This document shows positions 1 to 9,868 of a DNA stretch of 56,803 bases, in pieces. The stretch comes from an uncultured Bacteroidales bacterium. Lineage in GTDB: Bacteria > Bacteroidota > Bacteroidia > Bacteroidales > UBA932. How positions within the stretch are numbered: the stretch's first letter is position 1; every line of letters starts with the position of its first letter. The notes under the pieces are model-generated. The model saw nothing but the letters and a program-made list of their open reading frames with translations. It was not told the origin of the DNA and searched no databases. The stretch lies in contig CALVAE010000019.1 in NCBI GenBank assembly GCA_944325465.1, positions 1 through 56,803 of the forward strand. Reading direction: 5' to 3'. A program made the position numbers and the translations under genes.

Positions 1-1
1 G

Positions 2-514
2 TTCCGGGTATCGGGGGTCCTGTCGGATCTGGGCAATGTCGCGGAGGCAAGGCTGAAACTATCCGGAGCCGATGTGATTGTTGTCGATCCTGTGGTGTTC
101 GAGTACACGACGAGGGCAAACGTGAGGTCAGTCATCTCCCAGTATTCCGATGCGGCAGTAGTCAGCCTGCAGACCATAAACATGAGCGATGAGGTTCTGA
201 AACAGTATGACGAGACCGTGAATATTTATGATGCCCCACCTGTGATAATCAGGAAACTGCGTTCCGCGATATCGTCCCGTTCGGAGGCTCCGAAACAGGA
301 GGGGGAGGAACTTTCGGCGCGGGAGAAGGAGATACTTGTCTGTGTGGCCAAAGGTATGCTCAACAAGGAAATAGCGGATTACTACAATATTTCCATATAT
401 ACGGTCATTACCCACCGCAAGAACATTACGCGCAAGACCGGAATCAGGACTGTCGCGGGTCTCACCGTCTACGCCCTTCTGAACAACCTCATAGATTATT
501 CCTCCATCGAATGA
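2..514 (+). CDS. LuxR-type HTH transcriptional regulator (5' end outside window)
   Basis: The reading frame is already open at base 2, so the gene begins upstream of the window; the GTG at 74 is only an internal codon. The C-terminal part is a LuxR/FixJ-type helix-turn-helix: the block LSAREKEILVCVAKGMLNKE followed by IADYYNISIYTV and THRKNITRKTG matches the family. The preceding residues alternate short hydrophobic strands and helices, as in a receiver-like domain, but the visible part is too short to show a phosphoacceptor Asp. The likely role is a DNA-binding response regulator or quorum-type regulator; its target is not visible. The downstream neighbour is a repeat element, and the next gene points the other way. 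Confidence 0.85.
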   Translation, partial: FRVSGVLSDLGNVAEARLKLSGADVIVVDPVVFEYTTRANVRSVISQYSDAAVVSLQTINMSDEVLKQYDETVNIYDAPPVIIRKLRSAISSRSEAPKQEGEELSAREKEILVCVAKGMLNKEIADYYNISIYTVITHRKNITRKTGIRTVAGLTVYALLNNLIDYSSIE

Positions 515-542
515 CCGGATACCTGTCTGCATGGCAGTCAAT

Positions 543-777
543 GTCATCCTGAATGGAGCCGCAGCATTGTCATCCTGAGCGGAGCCGCAGGCGGAGTGAA
601 GGATCTGAAGTACCGCTCCGGTTCAATATACCAGATTCTTCGCTGGCGTTCCCTTAGACAGAGTGTTGCAGGACACAGATTCTTCGCTGGCGCTCAGAAT
701 GACAATGCGGAAAATGCTCAGAATGACAATACGGGAAATGCTCAGAATGACAATACGGAAAATGCTCAGAATGACAG
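543..777. repeat. Intergenic repeat element, copy A, with a 24-bp tandem array
   Basis: This region fills the 303-base gap between the LuxR-type gene and the MATE gene. The left part has GTCATCCTGA at 543 and 569, the second followed by a GC-rich arm ending in GTGAAGGATCT at 605. The right part has the inverted counterpart AGATTCTTCGCTGGCGCTCA near 678. From 692 a 24-bp unit (GCTCAGAATGACAATACGG plus AAAAT, with small changes) is repeated three full times (692-715, 716-739, 740-763) with a partial fourth to 777. Because 24 is a multiple of three, it creates spurious open frames rich in LRMT. I see no gene here. Confidence 0.8.
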
Positions 778-817
778 AGGGCGATGGACGCCCGCGAGGG
801 GTTTCAATCCGAAGGCG

Positions 818-2140
818 TCAGGGTTGGGTTCGTGCAGTGCGGGAACGGAAGCGCAGCCAGTAGAAGATGCCGGCGGTCGTCAGTCCGATAGGGAAGCCGA
901 GCCAGACACCGACGGCTCCGAGTCCGGCCTTGAATCCGAGCAGGTATGCCGCCGGGATTGCTATGACGTAGTAACTTATGAATGCCATGAGCATGATGGG
1001 TCTTACATCCTGGATTCCGCGAAGGGCGTTGCTGAAGCAGAGTTGGAGTCCGTCCCCGAACTGGTAGGAAAAGAGGACGAACAGAAGCGAGAGCACGATT
1101 GCCGTGACTTCTCCGGAATCCGTGAAGAGTCCTATTATCCCGTGTCTGAAAGAGAATATGATGATGCAGAAGAGGGCAGATACCCCCAGAGTCAGGAGAT
1201 ACCCTTTTGTGGCATATTGTCTTACGCTGTCGGTGTCCTGCCTTCCGTATGCGTTGCTGACGAGAATCGATACGGCGGAGGTAAGTCCGAGCATCAGGAG
1301 AAAACATATCTGGGAAATGGTCAGGGCTATCTGATGTGCGGCAAGTGCCGTTGCACCGATCCATCCCACCATTATGGCGCTTGCGGTGAAGGTCGATGTT
1401 TCCATTCCGGTCTGCAGTGCAAGCGGATAGCTGAGGTTGAAGAGTCTCTTTATGTTTGTCCATGATACCCTTGCCTTCCTGAATGCCGCCGAATATTCCC
1501 GGAATCTGGATGAGTTGAGGATGTACAGCAGGAATACGGTGAACATTATTATCCTGGAGCATAGGGTGCTGATTCCCGCACCGAGAAGCCCGAGTTCGGG
1601 GAATCCTGCCTTGCCGTAGATAAGGACCCAGTTGCCCAGGATATTCAGGACATTCCCTCCCATGAGCAGGGACATGGATACTATCGGCTGGCAGGTCCCG
1701 TCAGTGAACTGTTTCAGGGTATTGAATCCCATTGCAAACAGGGTGGAGATGGCTACGACGATGTAGTAGGGCCGGATAAGCGGCAGCAGTTGTTCTTCCT
1801 GTCCGAACCTGTCCAGAAACAGGTAGATGACGGCCATGACAAGAAGTCCCGCCAGTGCGACGGCCCCGTTGAGGACAATGCTGTTTTTCAGGGTGTTCCC
1901 TATTCCTTTCCTGTCTCCTGTCCCGAACTGTGAACCGATTACGGGAGTCATCCCGTTGGCAAATCCCATCTCTGTGATGATGAACAGATTGATCAGTCCG
2001 TTTACGAAGGATGATGCCGCGAGGTCATTCACCCCGTACCATCCGATCATTATGTTGTCTGCAAAACTGAGTATTACCGTACATGCCTGCCCCAGCATTA
2101 TAGGTATTCCTATTTTCAGTATTTCCGCTGTTTTTCCCAT
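818..2140 (-). CDS. MATE-family multidrug/cation efflux transporter
   Basis: The 440-residue product is an inner-membrane protein with about twelve hydrophobic segments, the usual length and organisation of MATE exporters (NorM/DinF group). The start region contains the typical first helix, IPIMLGQACTVILSFADNIM, and the pattern repeats in the second half (LSYPLALQTGMETSTFTASA), as expected for the two-fold repeated fold. Such proteins export cationic drugs or metabolites by Na+ or H+ antiport; the substrate here cannot be told. The gene follows infB on the same strand but is separated by a strong hairpin at 2202-2235, so it is probably transcribed on its own. The basic C-terminal tail reaches into the region next to repeat copy A. 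Confidence 0.9.
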   Translation of the reverse strand: MGKTAEILKIGIPIMLGQACTVILSFADNIMIGWYGVNDLAASSFVNGLINLFIITEMGFANGMTPVIGSQFGTGDRKGIGNTLKNSIVLNGAVALAGLLVMAVIYLFLDRFGQEEQLLPLIRPYYIVVAISTLFAMGFNTLKQFTDGTCQPIVSMSLLMGGNVLNILGNWVLIYGKAGFPELGLLGAGISTLCSRIIMFTVFLLYILNSSRFREYSAAFRKARVSWTNIKRLFNLSYPLALQTGMETSTFTASAIMVGWIGATALAAHQIALTISQICFLLMLGLTSAVSILVSNAYGRQDTDSVRQYATKGYLLTLGVSALFCIIIFSFRHGIIGLFTDSGEVTAIVLSLLFVLFSYQFGDGLQLCFSNALRGIQDVRPIMLMAFISYYVIAIPAAYLLGFKAGLGAVGVWLGFPIGLTTAGIFYWLRFRSRTARTQP

Positions 2141-2201
2141 CCTGCTGCAAATGTCTTTTCCGGTCCTGCCTGTCCGCGGACTGCCGGGAAGTACGAATAG
2201 A

Positions 2202-2235
2202 AAGAGGGCGAGTCTGACTTTTGACCCGCCCTCTT
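2202..2235 (-). terminator. Rho-independent terminator after infB
   Basis: A perfect 9-bp stem (AAGAGGGCG at 2202-2210 with CGCCCTCTT at 2227-2235) has an inner GTC/GAC extension. Read on the minus strand it is followed by TTTCTATTCG. It lies downstream of infB and upstream of the MATE gene. A weaker hairpin built on CCCT/AGGG overlaps the infB stop at about 2283-2306. Confidence 0.7.
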
Positions 2236-2293
2236 CGGTGTGTTGGATTTGATAAAGTCAAGGTATGAGGGTGAGGATGACAGGAGTCCCTTA

Positions 2294-5227
2294 TTATAGG
2301 GTCCTCTTGATTTCCACAATATTGTAGGCTTCGATTACGTCCCCTACCTTGACATCGTTATATCCCGCGATGTTAAGACCGCAGTCCATACCTGCGGATA
2401 CTTCCTTGACATCGTCCTTGAACCTTCTCAACGAGCCGAGTTCACCGGTGTAGACTACGATGCCGTCACGGATCACGCGCACCTTGGAAGTCTTGGTAAG
2501 TTTTCCTTCCTTGACGATACATCCGGCAATCGTGCCGACCTTGGATATCTTGAAGGTTTCCTGTACTTCGGCAGTAGCAGTGATCTCTTCCTTCTCCTCA
2601 GGTGCGAGCATACCTTCGATACCGCTCTTGACTTCGTTGATGGCATCGTAGATGACCGAGTAGAGCCTGATTTCGATCTGCTCCTTTTCTGCCAGTTTGC
2701 GGGCGTTGACTGACGGGCGTACCTGGAATCCGATGATGATGGCATCGGATGCGGCGGCAAGCAGGATGTCGGATTCCGAGATGGCTCCGACAGCCTTGTG
2801 TATCACATTCACGCGCACTTCCTCCGTGGACAGTTTGAGAAGGGAATCCGACAGGGCTTCGATGGAACCGTCGACATCTCCCTTGACGATGATGTTGAGT
2901 TCCTTGAAGTTGCCGATCGCTATGCGTCGTCCTATCTCTTCGAGGGTCATGTGCTTCTGGGTCTTTATGCCCTGGATGCGGAGGAGTTGCTCCCTGCGGT
3001 TGGCGATATCCTTGGCTTCCTTCTCGTCCGCCATCACGTTGAATTTCTCTCCGGCGGTAGGAGCTCCGTTCAGACCGAGAACCGATACAGGGGTTGAAGG
3101 TCCTGCTTCTTCCACTTTCTGTCCGCGTTCGTTGAACATGGCCTTGACCCTTCCGGTGTAGCAGCCGCTCAGCATGATGTCCCCTATGCGGAGCGTTCCG
3201 TTCTGCACGAGGATAGTGGCCAGGTAGCCTCGGCCCTTGTCAAGGGATGACTCTATGATGGCACCGGTGGCCCTGCGGTCAGGATTTGCCTTGAGTTCGA
3301 GCAGTTCCGCTTCGAGAAGTACCTTTTCCAGCAGTTTGTCCACGTTGATTCCTTTCTTGGCGGAAATTTCCTGGCACTGGTATTTGCCTCCCCATTCTTC
3401 GACAAGGATGTTCATGTTGGCGAGCTGTTCCCTGATCTTGTCCGGATTGGCTCCCGGCTTGTCGATCTTGTTGATGGCAAAAATCATCGGTACTCCCGCT
3501 GCCTGGGCGTGGTTGATGGCTTCGACCGTCTGCGGCATTATCGCGTCATCTGCGGCGATGATGATGATGGCAATGTCCGTCATCTTGGCGCCTCGGGCAC
3601 GCATGGCCGTGAAGGCTTCGTGTCCCGGGGTATCGAGGAAGGTTATCCTCTGGCCGTCCGGCAGTATCACGTTGTATGCACCGATGTGCTGGGTGATTCC
3701 TCCGGCCTCACCTGCAATGACATTGGACTTCCTGACATAGTCCAGCAGGGAAGTCTTTCCGTGGTCGACGTGTCCCATGACGGTCACTACAGGAGGTCTC
3801 GGAACGAGGTTCTCGTTGTCGTCGACTTCGTTTTCCTGGGCGATGGCCTCGTTCATCTCGGCTGTCACGAACTCTATTTCGTATCCGAATTCCTCAGCGA
3901 CGAGCACGAGGGTCTCGGCATCCAGCCTCTGGTTGATGGATACCATCAGTCCGAGGTTCATGCAGGCGCCTATGACTTTGGTCACAGGGGTGTTCATCAG
4001 GGTGGCCAGATCGTTTACTGTCACGAATTCAGTGACTTTAAGCACTTTCTTTTCGAGTTCCTGCATCTCCATCTCTTCCTGCATCTTCTGTGATGCAAGT
4101 TCCCTCTTCTCTTTCCTGTGCTTTGCTCCGAAATTGTTCTTGCCCTTGCCTTCGTTCATCCGGGCGTATGTTTCCTTGATCTGCTTCTGGATTTCCTTCT
4201 GCATCTCTTCGGTCTCCGCCTCGGTCATGGCCGGCTTGAAGCGGTCGCCTCCCTTGTTCTTCCTGTTTTTCCTGTCTTCGCGGAAATCTTTCCTGCCGTT
4301 GTCCTTTTTCTTGTCCTTGCGGCCTCCGTCGTTGTCTGCCTGGACCTTGGAGACATCCACCTTCTGGCTGCCTCCCTTGGCTATCCTTTCCCTCTTCTTG
4401 CCGCTGCGGCGGGTTTCGAATTTTGACAGGTCCATCTTGCCCACTACCTTAGGTCCGGCAAGTTTCTCCACTTCGATCTTTACTTCCTTCGGTTCTGTCC
4501 TTACAGGCTCTTCCGGCTGGGGAGCCTGTTTCTCCGCAGGAGCGTTTTCCTTTTTCTCCGCTGCTTCCGCAACAGGAGCAGCCGGTTCTGCGGCCGGAGA
4601 GGCCTGAATGGTCTGAACGGTAGGGGCGGTAGCGGCTTCGGCTTTCGCTGCAGGTTCCTGTGCCTGCTTTTCTTCAACCGCCGGTTCCTGCACCGGCTGC
4701 GGCTTTTCCGGTTCTTTCCTGTCTTCCTTTTTTGGATGTTTCTCGAATTTGCTGAGGTCTATCTTGTCCAGGACCTTGAATTTCGGGAATCCGGTCTCCT
4801 CCTTTTCCTGAACGGCTGCCGGTTCCGTATCCGGCTTCTCCGCAGGGGCTTCGCTCTTGGTCCCTGTCTCCGGTGCAGGCTGGGATGCTACAGGTGTTTC
4901 TACCTTAGGGGCAGAAGTCTCAGGTGCGATACTCGTACTCTTTATTATGATTTCCTGAACAGGCTCTTCCTCTTCCTCCGCCTCCGCATTCTTCTTTTTT
5001 GTCCCGCGTTCGATTATTTCCTTCAGTTTGATGGCAACTTTCTCCGAGTCCTGCTTCAGTTTCTGCTCTTCACCGAACTTGGTCTCTATCATCGGCAGAT
5101 ATTCGTCCGAAATCTTTGCGTTCGGATCCATATTCACCGAGACCCCCTTGCCGGTAAGGAAGTCAACGAGAGTCGAAAGTCCGATGTTGAATTGTCTTGT
5201 AAGTTTACTTAATCTGATTTCTGCCAT
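2294..5227 (-). CDS. infB: Translation initiation factor IF-2
   Basis: The 977-residue cytoplasmic GTPase places initiator tRNA on the 30S subunit and promotes subunit joining. Residues 1-50 are the IF2-N helical domain, followed by a long Glu/Ala/Pro-rich, then Lys/Arg-rich, disordered linker to about residue 380, typical of Bacteroidetes IF-2. The G domain begins near residue 484 with [14 protein letters not shown], then DTPGHEAF (G3) and NKID (G4); the two C-terminal IF2 domains follow to the end. The gene lies 14 bases after nusA in the usual rimP-nusA-infB order and ends before a terminator hairpin. Start ATG at 5227 fits the family N-terminus ([16 protein letters not shown]). Confidence 0.98.
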   Translation of the reverse strand: MAEIRLSKLTRQFNIGLSTLVDFLTGKGVSVNMDPNAKISDEYLPMIETKFGEEQKLKQDSEKVAIKLKEIIERGTKKKNAEAEEEEEPVQEIIIKSTSIAPETSAPKVETPVASQPAPETGTKSEAPAEKPDTEPAAVQEKEETGFPKFKVLDKIDLSKFEKHPKKEDRKEPEKPQPVQEPAVEEKQAQEPAAKAEAATAPTVQTIQASPAAEPAAPVAEAAEKKENAPAEKQAPQPEEPVRTEPKEVKIEVEKLAGPKVVGKMDLSKFETRRSGKKRERIAKGGSQKVDVSKVQADNDGGRKDKKKDNGRKDFREDRKNRKNKGGDRFKPAMTEAETEEMQKEIQKQIKETYARMNEGKGKNNFGAKHRKEKRELASQKMQEEMEMQELEKKVLKVTEFVTVNDLATLMNTPVTKVIGACMNLGLMVSINQRLDAETLVLVAEEFGYEIEFVTAEMNEAIAQENEVDDNENLVPRPPVVTVMGHVDHGKTSLLDYVRKSNVIAGEAGGITQHIGAYNVILPDGQRITFLDTPGHEAFTAMRARGAKMTDIAIIIIAADDAIMPQTVEAINHAQAAGVPMIFAINKIDKPGANPDKIREQLANMNILVEEWGGKYQCQEISAKKGINVDKLLEKVLLEAELLELKANPDRRATGAIIESSLDKGRGYLATILVQNGTLRIGDIMLSGCYTGRVKAMFNERGQKVEEAGPSTPVSVLGLNGAPTAGEKFNVMADEKEAKDIANRREQLLRIQGIKTQKHMTLEEIGRRIAIGNFKELNIIVKGDVDGSIEALSDSLLKLSTEEVRVNVIHKAVGAISESDILLAAASDAIIIGFQVRPSVNARKLAEKEQIEIRLYSVIYDAINEVKSGIEGMLAPEEKEEITATAEVQETFKISKVGTIAGCIVKEGKLTKTSKVRVIRDGIVVYTGELGSLRRFKDDVKEVSAGMDCGLNIAGYNDVKVGDVIEAYNIVEIKRTL

Positions 5228-5241
5228 ATTTACCTATTAAA

Positions 5242-6474
5242 TTAGTCTTCAAATTCTGCGCTGAGGATCTTGAACACCTCGGCTACAGTCTCGTCTTCGA
5301 GGTCAGCCCTCTCGGCAATGTCGGCCTGTGAGAATGCGAGTACGCTCTTGGCCGTATCGCAGCCTATCGCCTGGAGTCTCTCTATGATCCACGGATCGAT
5401 TTCGTTGCTGAATTCGCTCAGGAGAACGTCCTCTTCATCGTCCTGCTCTCTCCATACTTCGATTTCCTTGCCCACGAGCATGCTTGCAAGTTTGATGTTG
5501 CATCCGCCTTTCCCGATTCCTTTCTTGACCTCGTCCGGATGCATGTAGACCTTGATTTTCTCGTCTTCCCCGCCGAGGACGATCGATGAAATCCTGGCAG
5601 GACTGAGCGCTCTCTGGATGAGCAGTTGGGTGTTGCTTGTCCACTGGAGGACGTCGATGTTCTCGTTTCTCAGTTCCCTGACGATTCCGATGATCCTGGA
5701 ACCCTTGACTCCGATGCAGGCCCCTATCGGATCGACCCTTTCGTCGTAGGATTCGACGGCTACCTTGGCGCGTTCTCCCGGAACCCGGACCACCTTCTTG
5801 ATGGTGATCAGTCCGTCATAGATTTCAGGGACTTCCTGCTCGAAAAGTTTCTCGAGGAATTCGTTGGAGGTTCTGGACAGAACTATGTATGGAGTCGTGT
5901 TGTTTTTCATCTCCACGCTCTTGATGATGGCCTTCACGGTGTCGTTCTTCTTGAAGTGTTCCCCTGGAATCTGCTCGGATTTCGGCAGCCTGAGTTCGTT
6001 TCCGTCCTCATCAAGGATGAGCGCTTCCTTGGACCAGGTCTGGTAGACCTCTCCCGTGAAGAGTTCTCCGATCATTCCGCTGTATTTGTTGTACAGGTTG
6101 GCTTTCTCGATGTCCATGATCCTGCCCTGAAGGTTCTGCCTGAGATTGAGGATTCCCCTGCGTCCGAAACTCTTCATGTCGACCTTGGTCGCGTATGTCT
6201 CGCCGATTTCGTATTCATCGCTGTCCTTGTTGACTTCGGAGATGGCTATCTGCGTATTCGGGTCCTCGACATTCTCCACGACTTCCCTGTTCCAGTAGAT
6301 TTCGCAGTCCCCCTTGTCAATGTTGATGATGATGTCGAAGTTGTCCGCCGAGCCGTATGTTTTGGCCAGTTGCGTACGGAATACGTCCTCCAATACTCCC
6401 ATCATTGTCGGCCTGTCGATGTTCTTCAGGTTCTTGAACTCTGAAAACGCGTCCTTAAGTTCTGTCTTTTCCAT
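5242..6474 (-). CDS. nusA: Transcription termination/antitermination factor NusA
   Basis: The 410-residue RNA-polymerase-binding protein has an N-terminal domain, an S1 domain (near GELFTGEVYQTW), and two KH RNA-binding domains (IGACIGVKGSRIIGIVREL and then IGKGGCNIKLASMLVGKEIE). It ends in a short helical tail and lacks the acidic repeat domain of E. coli NusA, which is normal for Bacteroidetes. It modulates pausing, termination and antitermination. It is the middle gene of rimP-nusA-infB, 39 bases after rimP. Confidence 0.98.
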   Translation of the reverse strand: MEKTELKDAFSEFKNLKNIDRPTMMGVLEDVFRTQLAKTYGSADNFDIIINIDKGDCEIYWNREVVENVEDPNTQIAISEVNKDSDEYEIGETYATKVDMKSFGRRGILNLRQNLQGRIMDIEKANLYNKYSGMIGELFTGEVYQTWSKEALILDEDGNELRLPKSEQIPGEHFKKNDTVKAIIKSVEMKNNTTPYIVLSRTSNEFLEKLFEQEVPEIYDGLITIKKVVRVPGERAKVAVESYDERVDPIGACIGVKGSRIIGIVRELRNENIDVLQWTSNTQLLIQRALSPARISSIVLGGEDEKIKVYMHPDEVKKGIGKGGCNIKLASMLVGKEIEVWREQDDEEDVLLSEFSNEIDPWIIERLQAIGCDTAKSVLAFSQADIAERADLEDETVAEVFKILSAEFED

Positions 6475-6513
6475 TTTGTTCTGTAATGTCTTTCTTGTCC
6501 TAAAATTCGTGTC

Positions 6514-6978
6514 TTAAAATTCTATGTACGGTCTGATTGCGTTTATTTCGCTGTACGGGAAGGTGTCGGTGTGCTCCACGTTTTCCTTTTTCTTTTTCCC
6601 GTCCACGCTTTCCCTGACAGTGTATCTGAGGGTTATCCCGTTTTCGTCGGCGTCCGTCAGCATGGCGACTATCTTCCTGCCTCCCTTGAGAAGGGTTTCG
6701 ACCATTGTCCCTACTGCCTTTTTGTACTGTTTCAGTACCATGAACGGCTGGTCGAGTCCTGCGGAAGTGACCGTCAGTTCATAGTCTTCCGTGTCGCGGT
6801 CGAATCTCTCTTCGAAGATGCCGCTCAATGCAACGCAGTCATCGAGGGTTACGGTGCCTGTCTCCGACTCTATCGTGAGCACGATTTCATTGTCTTTTGA
6901 AATTTTTATGTCAACAATGAAGCAACCGCGTGCAACAATTGCCTCCTGCATTGCATCTCTTATCTCTGAAATACTCAT
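6514..6978 (-). CDS. rimP: Ribosome maturation factor RimP
   Basis: The 154-residue product has the RimP N-terminal domain (IVARGCFIVDIKISKDNEIV), with the conserved LDDCVALSGIFEERFDRD segment and the ELTVTSAGLDQPF motif before the Sm-like C-terminal domain. RimP assists late maturation of the 30S subunit. I take ATG 6978 as start because it gives the family N-terminus; an upstream open frame to 7191 would run through the promoter and into lpxD. First gene of the operon with nusA and infB. Confidence 0.95.
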   Translation of the reverse strand: MSISEIRDAMQEAIVARGCFIVDIKISKDNEIVLTIESETGTVTLDDCVALSGIFEERFDRDTEDYELTVTSAGLDQPFMVLKQYKKAVGTMVETLLKGGRKIVAMLTDADENGITLRYTVRESVDGKKKKENVEHTDTFPYSEINAIRPYIEF

Positions 6979-7041
6979 GACCGTGGTAACGTTATAATAA
7001 AAAATGGGACCCTGCCGGACCCCAAAATCTAACTCACGCGG

Positions 7042-7073
7042 CAAAGGTATAACAAAATTTGCTAAAACACAAA
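7042..7073 (-). promoter_or_regulatory. Bacteroidetes promoter for rimP-nusA-infB
   Basis: On the minus strand a TACCTTTG -7 box (7042-7049) is preceded after 20 bases by TTTG (7070-7073), matching the Bacteroidetes primary sigma factor pattern. It lies 64 bases before the rimP start, in the divergent gap shared with lpxD. Confidence 0.75.
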
Positions 7074-7102
7074 ATATTGAACGAGAATAACTGCTACTGA
7101 TA

Positions 7103-8092
7103 ATGGAATTTAAAGCAAAAGAGTTGGCGGAGTTCCTGAAAGGTACCGTGGAGGGTGATCCGGAGGTGACGGTGTCGAACTTTGCCCGCATCGAGAACGG
7201 AAAACCGGGTACTGTCTGTTTCTTCGCAAATCCGAAATACGAGCATTATGTCTATGAATGCAAGGCGAGCATAATCCTTGTAAACAGGACTTTCGTCCCT
7301 CAGAAGCCCGTGTCAGCCACTCTGATCAGGGTTGACAATGCATATACTGCCATTGCAAGCCTTCTGGATTACGTTACGGAAAAGAGAAGGTCGTACAGGA
7401 GGCACAGGGGTTTGAGATCCAGGTATTTTTTCTCAACGAAATTCGGAAAGAAGGTCTACGTGGGGGATTTCGCCTATGTCGGAAGGCATACCAGCGTAGG
7501 GGATTTCACCAAGATATACGAGCATGTATATATAGGTGACAACGTAAAGATAGGCTCGCACTGCATAATATATCCGGGAGTCAGGATATACAGCGGCATG
7601 GTGATCGGGAATAACGTGATCATCCATTCCAACGCCGTGATAGGTGCGGACGGGTTCGGTTTCGCTCCGCTTCCGGACGGTTCGTACAAGAAGATAGAAC
7701 ATACCGGGAACGTGATCATAGAGGATGACGTGGAGATCGGGGCCAACACGACCATCGACAAGTCTCAGACAGAATCTACAATCATTCATAAAGGAGTGAA
7801 GATCGACAATCTCTGTCAGATCGCCCATAATGTGGAAATAGGGGAGCATACGGTGATGGCTGCCCAGACAGGCATTGCAGGGTCCACCAGGATAGGAAAG
7901 TACTGCATGCTGGGAGGGCAGGTCGGCATAGCGGGACACCTGACAATAGCCGACCATACCTCGTTCTCCGCGCAGTCCGGACTGCTGAGCAACATCAAGG
8001 AACCGGGAGCGGCATATATGGGAACTCCGGCGATTCCGTGGAAAGAATATCTGCGGGCATACACTATTTTCAAACAGCAGGGCAAAAAATAA
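7103..8092 (+). CDS. lpxD: UDP-3-O-(3-hydroxyacyl)glucosamine N-acyltransferase LpxD
   Basis: The 329-residue cytoplasmic enzyme adds the N-linked hydroxyacyl chain in lipid A synthesis. An N-terminal uridine-binding domain (residues 1-100) is followed by a left-handed beta-helix of hexapeptide repeats (for example [20 protein letters not shown]) and a helical C-terminus. The catalytic His is in [12 protein letters not shown]. It heads the lipid A gene group lpxD-lpxC-lpxA on the plus strand, 46 bases before lpxC. Confidence 0.96.
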   Translation: MEFKAKELAEFLKGTVEGDPEVTVSNFARIENGKPGTVCFFANPKYEHYVYECKASIILVNRTFVPQKPVSATLIRVDNAYTAIASLLDYVTEKRRSYRRHRGLRSRYFFSTKFGKKVYVGDFAYVGRHTSVGDFTKIYEHVYIGDNVKIGSHCIIYPGVRIYSGMVIGNNVIIHSNAVIGADGFGFAPLPDGSYKKIEHTGNVIIEDDVEIGANTTIDKSQTESTIIHKGVKIDNLCQIAHNVEIGEHTVMAAQTGIAGSTRIGKYCMLGGQVGIAGHLTIADHTSFSAQSGLLSNIKEPGAAYMGTPAIPWKEYLRAYTIFKQQGKK

Positions 8093-8103
8093 AATTTTTT
8101 ATT

Positions 8104-8111
8104 TATCTTTG
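8104..8111 (+). promoter_or_regulatory. -7 box upstream of lpxC
   Basis: A perfect TATCTTTG, 28 bases before the lpxC ATG, just after the lpxD stop. No clear -33 TTTG is visible at the expected distance, so it is a candidate internal promoter. Confidence 0.5.
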
Positions 8112-8138
8112 CGCCCCGTTTTATGATTGATTGATAGA

Positions 8139-9053
8139 ATGATGCAACAACAGACACTCAGGAAGGAATACGCTTTTGAGGGCAAGGGCCTCCATACCGG
8201 AAAAGTTGCAAGGATGAAGATCAAGCCTGCTCCTGTGGATTATGGAATCCGTTTCGTGAGGACGGATATAGGTGACGATGCCGTTGTCAGGGCTCTGGCG
8301 GAGAATGTATCCTGTACTGCGAGAAGCACTACCATATCGGAGGGTGAGGTCAGTGTCGGGACCATTGAGCATCTTCTTTCCGCATTGACCGGAATGGGGG
8401 TGGACAATGCCAGGGTCGAGATAGACAATGCGGAGGTTCCGATTCTCGACGGCAGTGCCAAACCTTATATCGATGCCATGTGGAAAGACGGTTTCGTGTC
8501 CCAGGACGCTCCGAGAAGATATGTGGAACTGAAAGAACCGATCGAGATCAGGAGGGAGGATACCGGCGCTTTTCTGAAGATCGAACCTGCAGAAAAGCCG
8601 TCATACGAACTGACGATTGATTTCGATTCCAAGGTGCTCGGTATCCAGAAGGCAAAATGGAATCCGGAAGTGGTCTATGCCGAGCAGATAGGTATCTGCC
8701 GTACCTTCGTGTTCTTCCATGAGATCGAGTATCTGTTCAAGAACAATCTGGTCAAGGGAGGCGATCTTGACAACGCCATTGTCATAGTCGAGCATCCTGT
8801 ATCGGACGAACAGATAGAGCACATGTCAAAGCTTTTCAATGTGCCGAAACTCAAGATTTCCGACAAAGGGTATCTGACAAATATAGAATTGCGTTTCTCG
8901 AATGAGTGCGCACGGCATAAGATGCTGGACCTGATAGGCGACCTGAGACTTGCTGGAGGATTCCTGAAGGCGAAGGTGACAGCTTACAAGTCAGGGCATT
9001 CAATTAATACAACCGCAGCGAAGCAGATAAGGTCGCTGCTTAAAACACATTAG
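8139..9053 (+). CDS. lpxC: UDP-3-O-acyl-GlcNAc deacetylase LpxC (without FabZ domain)
   Basis: This zinc enzyme carries out the committed deacetylation of lipid A synthesis in the cytoplasm. Zinc and catalytic motifs are present: VGTIEHLLSAL, the HKMLD motif (His and Asp ligands) and the C-terminal GHSINTT. With ATG 8139 the product has 304 residues; a TTG at 8127 would add four. In most Bacteroidetes LpxC is fused to FabZ and reaches about 460 residues, but here it ends right after the LpxC domain and lpxA begins two bases later. The gene is otherwise intact, so this is a stand-alone LpxC. Confidence 0.96.
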   Translation: MMQQQTLRKEYAFEGKGLHTGKVARMKIKPAPVDYGIRFVRTDIGDDAVVRALAENVSCTARSTTISEGEVSVGTIEHLLSALTGMGVDNARVEIDNAEVPILDGSAKPYIDAMWKDGFVSQDAPRRYVELKEPIEIRREDTGAFLKIEPAEKPSYELTIDFDSKVLGIQKAKWNPEVVYAEQIGICRTFVFFHEIEYLFKNNLVKGGDLDNAIVIVEHPVSDEQIEHMSKLFNVPKLKISDKGYLTNIELRFSNECARHKMLDLIGDLRLAGGFLKAKVTAYKSGHSINTTAAKQIRSLLKTH

Positions 9054-9055
9054 AT

Positions 9056-9868
9056 ATGAACAAAATCCATCCACTTGCGACAGTCCATCCGAACGCAAAG
9101 ATCGGTGACAATGTAGAAATAGGGCCTTATGCCTTTATTGATGAATTTGTGGAAATCGGAGACGGATGCCGGATACTTCCCCATGCTACGGTGTTCAATT
9201 ATGTGAAGATGGGAAAGAACTGCCAGGTATTTCCGGGAGCGGTCATCGGTGCGATCCCTCAGGACCTGAAGTTTACGGGAGAGATTACCTATGTGGAAAT
9301 CGGTGACAATGTGAACATCCGTGAGTGCGCCACCATCAACAGGGGGACCAAGGCAAGCGGAAAGGGAGTGACCAGAATAGGCAGCAATACCCTCCTTATG
9401 TCATATACCCATGTCGCACATGACTGTACCGTGGGTGAGCATTGCATCCTTGTAAGTTATGTGGGAATTGCAGGAGAGACGGATGTGGATGACTGGGCGA
9501 TTCTCGGAGGCGGCACAATGGCCCACCAGTTCTCCAAGATAGGAAAGCATGCCATGGTAGGCGGCGGTTCCAAGATCAATAAGGATATCCCTCCTTATAT
9601 CCTTTGCGGACGTGACCCGATTTCTTATGCAGGCATAAATATAGTAGGGCTTCGTCGCAGGGGATTTTCTTCCGACCAGATCCGCAATATCAAGGATATG
9701 TATGACATCATCTATTCCAGCGGCCTGAATGTGACGGATGCATGTGCAAAGGTGGCTGCGGGTTTTCCTCAGAGTGAGGAGAGGGATACCATACTCGATT
9801 TCATAAGGAATTCCAAGAGAGGTATTGTGAAGGGCAATTCTCTCAATGCCAAAGGGGAAATCGAATAG
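9056..9868 (+). CDS. lpxA: Acyl-ACP--UDP-N-acetylglucosamine O-acyltransferase LpxA
   Basis: The 270-residue product catalyses the first step of lipid A synthesis. It is a left-handed beta-helix of hexapeptide repeats starting at residue 3 (HPLATVHPNAKIGDNVEIGP). The catalytic His lies in THVAHDCTVGEHC. The GINIVGLRRRGFS segment leads into the C-terminal helical domain. It starts two bases after the lpxC stop, and its stop overlaps the GTG of the WbqC-like gene by one base, indicating one transcript. Confidence 0.97.
   Translation: MNKIHPLATVHPNAKIGDNVEIGPYAFIDEFVEIGDGCRILPHATVFNYVKMGKNCQVFPGAVIGAIPQDLKFTGEITYVEIGDNVNIRECATINRGTKASGKGVTRIGSNTLLMSYTHVAHDCTVGEHCILVSYVGIAGETDVDDWAILGGGTMAHQFSKIGKHAMVGGGSKINKDIPPYILCGRDPISYAGINIVGLRRRGFSSDQIRNIKDMYDIIYSSGLNVTDACAKVAAGFPQSEERDTILDFIRNSKRGIVKGNSLNAKGEIE

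Noticed and set aside
692..777. Regular 24-bp units that resemble a CRISPR array at first glance
   Set aside because: Units are contiguous without unique spacers and no cas genes are near.
663..863. Open frame with repeated LRMT units
   Set aside because: Translation of the 24-bp tandem repeat; a known type of annotation artefact.
596..1465. Plus-strand open frame of 289 codons
   Set aside because: It begins in repeat copy A and runs antisense to the MATE gene; its composition follows the repeat and the shadow of the real gene.
3777..4607. Plus-strand open frames opposite infB
   Set aside because: Ser/Phe/Leu-rich translation of the reverse of the IF-2 linker; a shadow frame.
6979..7191. 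Longer N-terminus for RimP
   Set aside because: It would include the promoter and overlap lpxD; the family start is at 6978.
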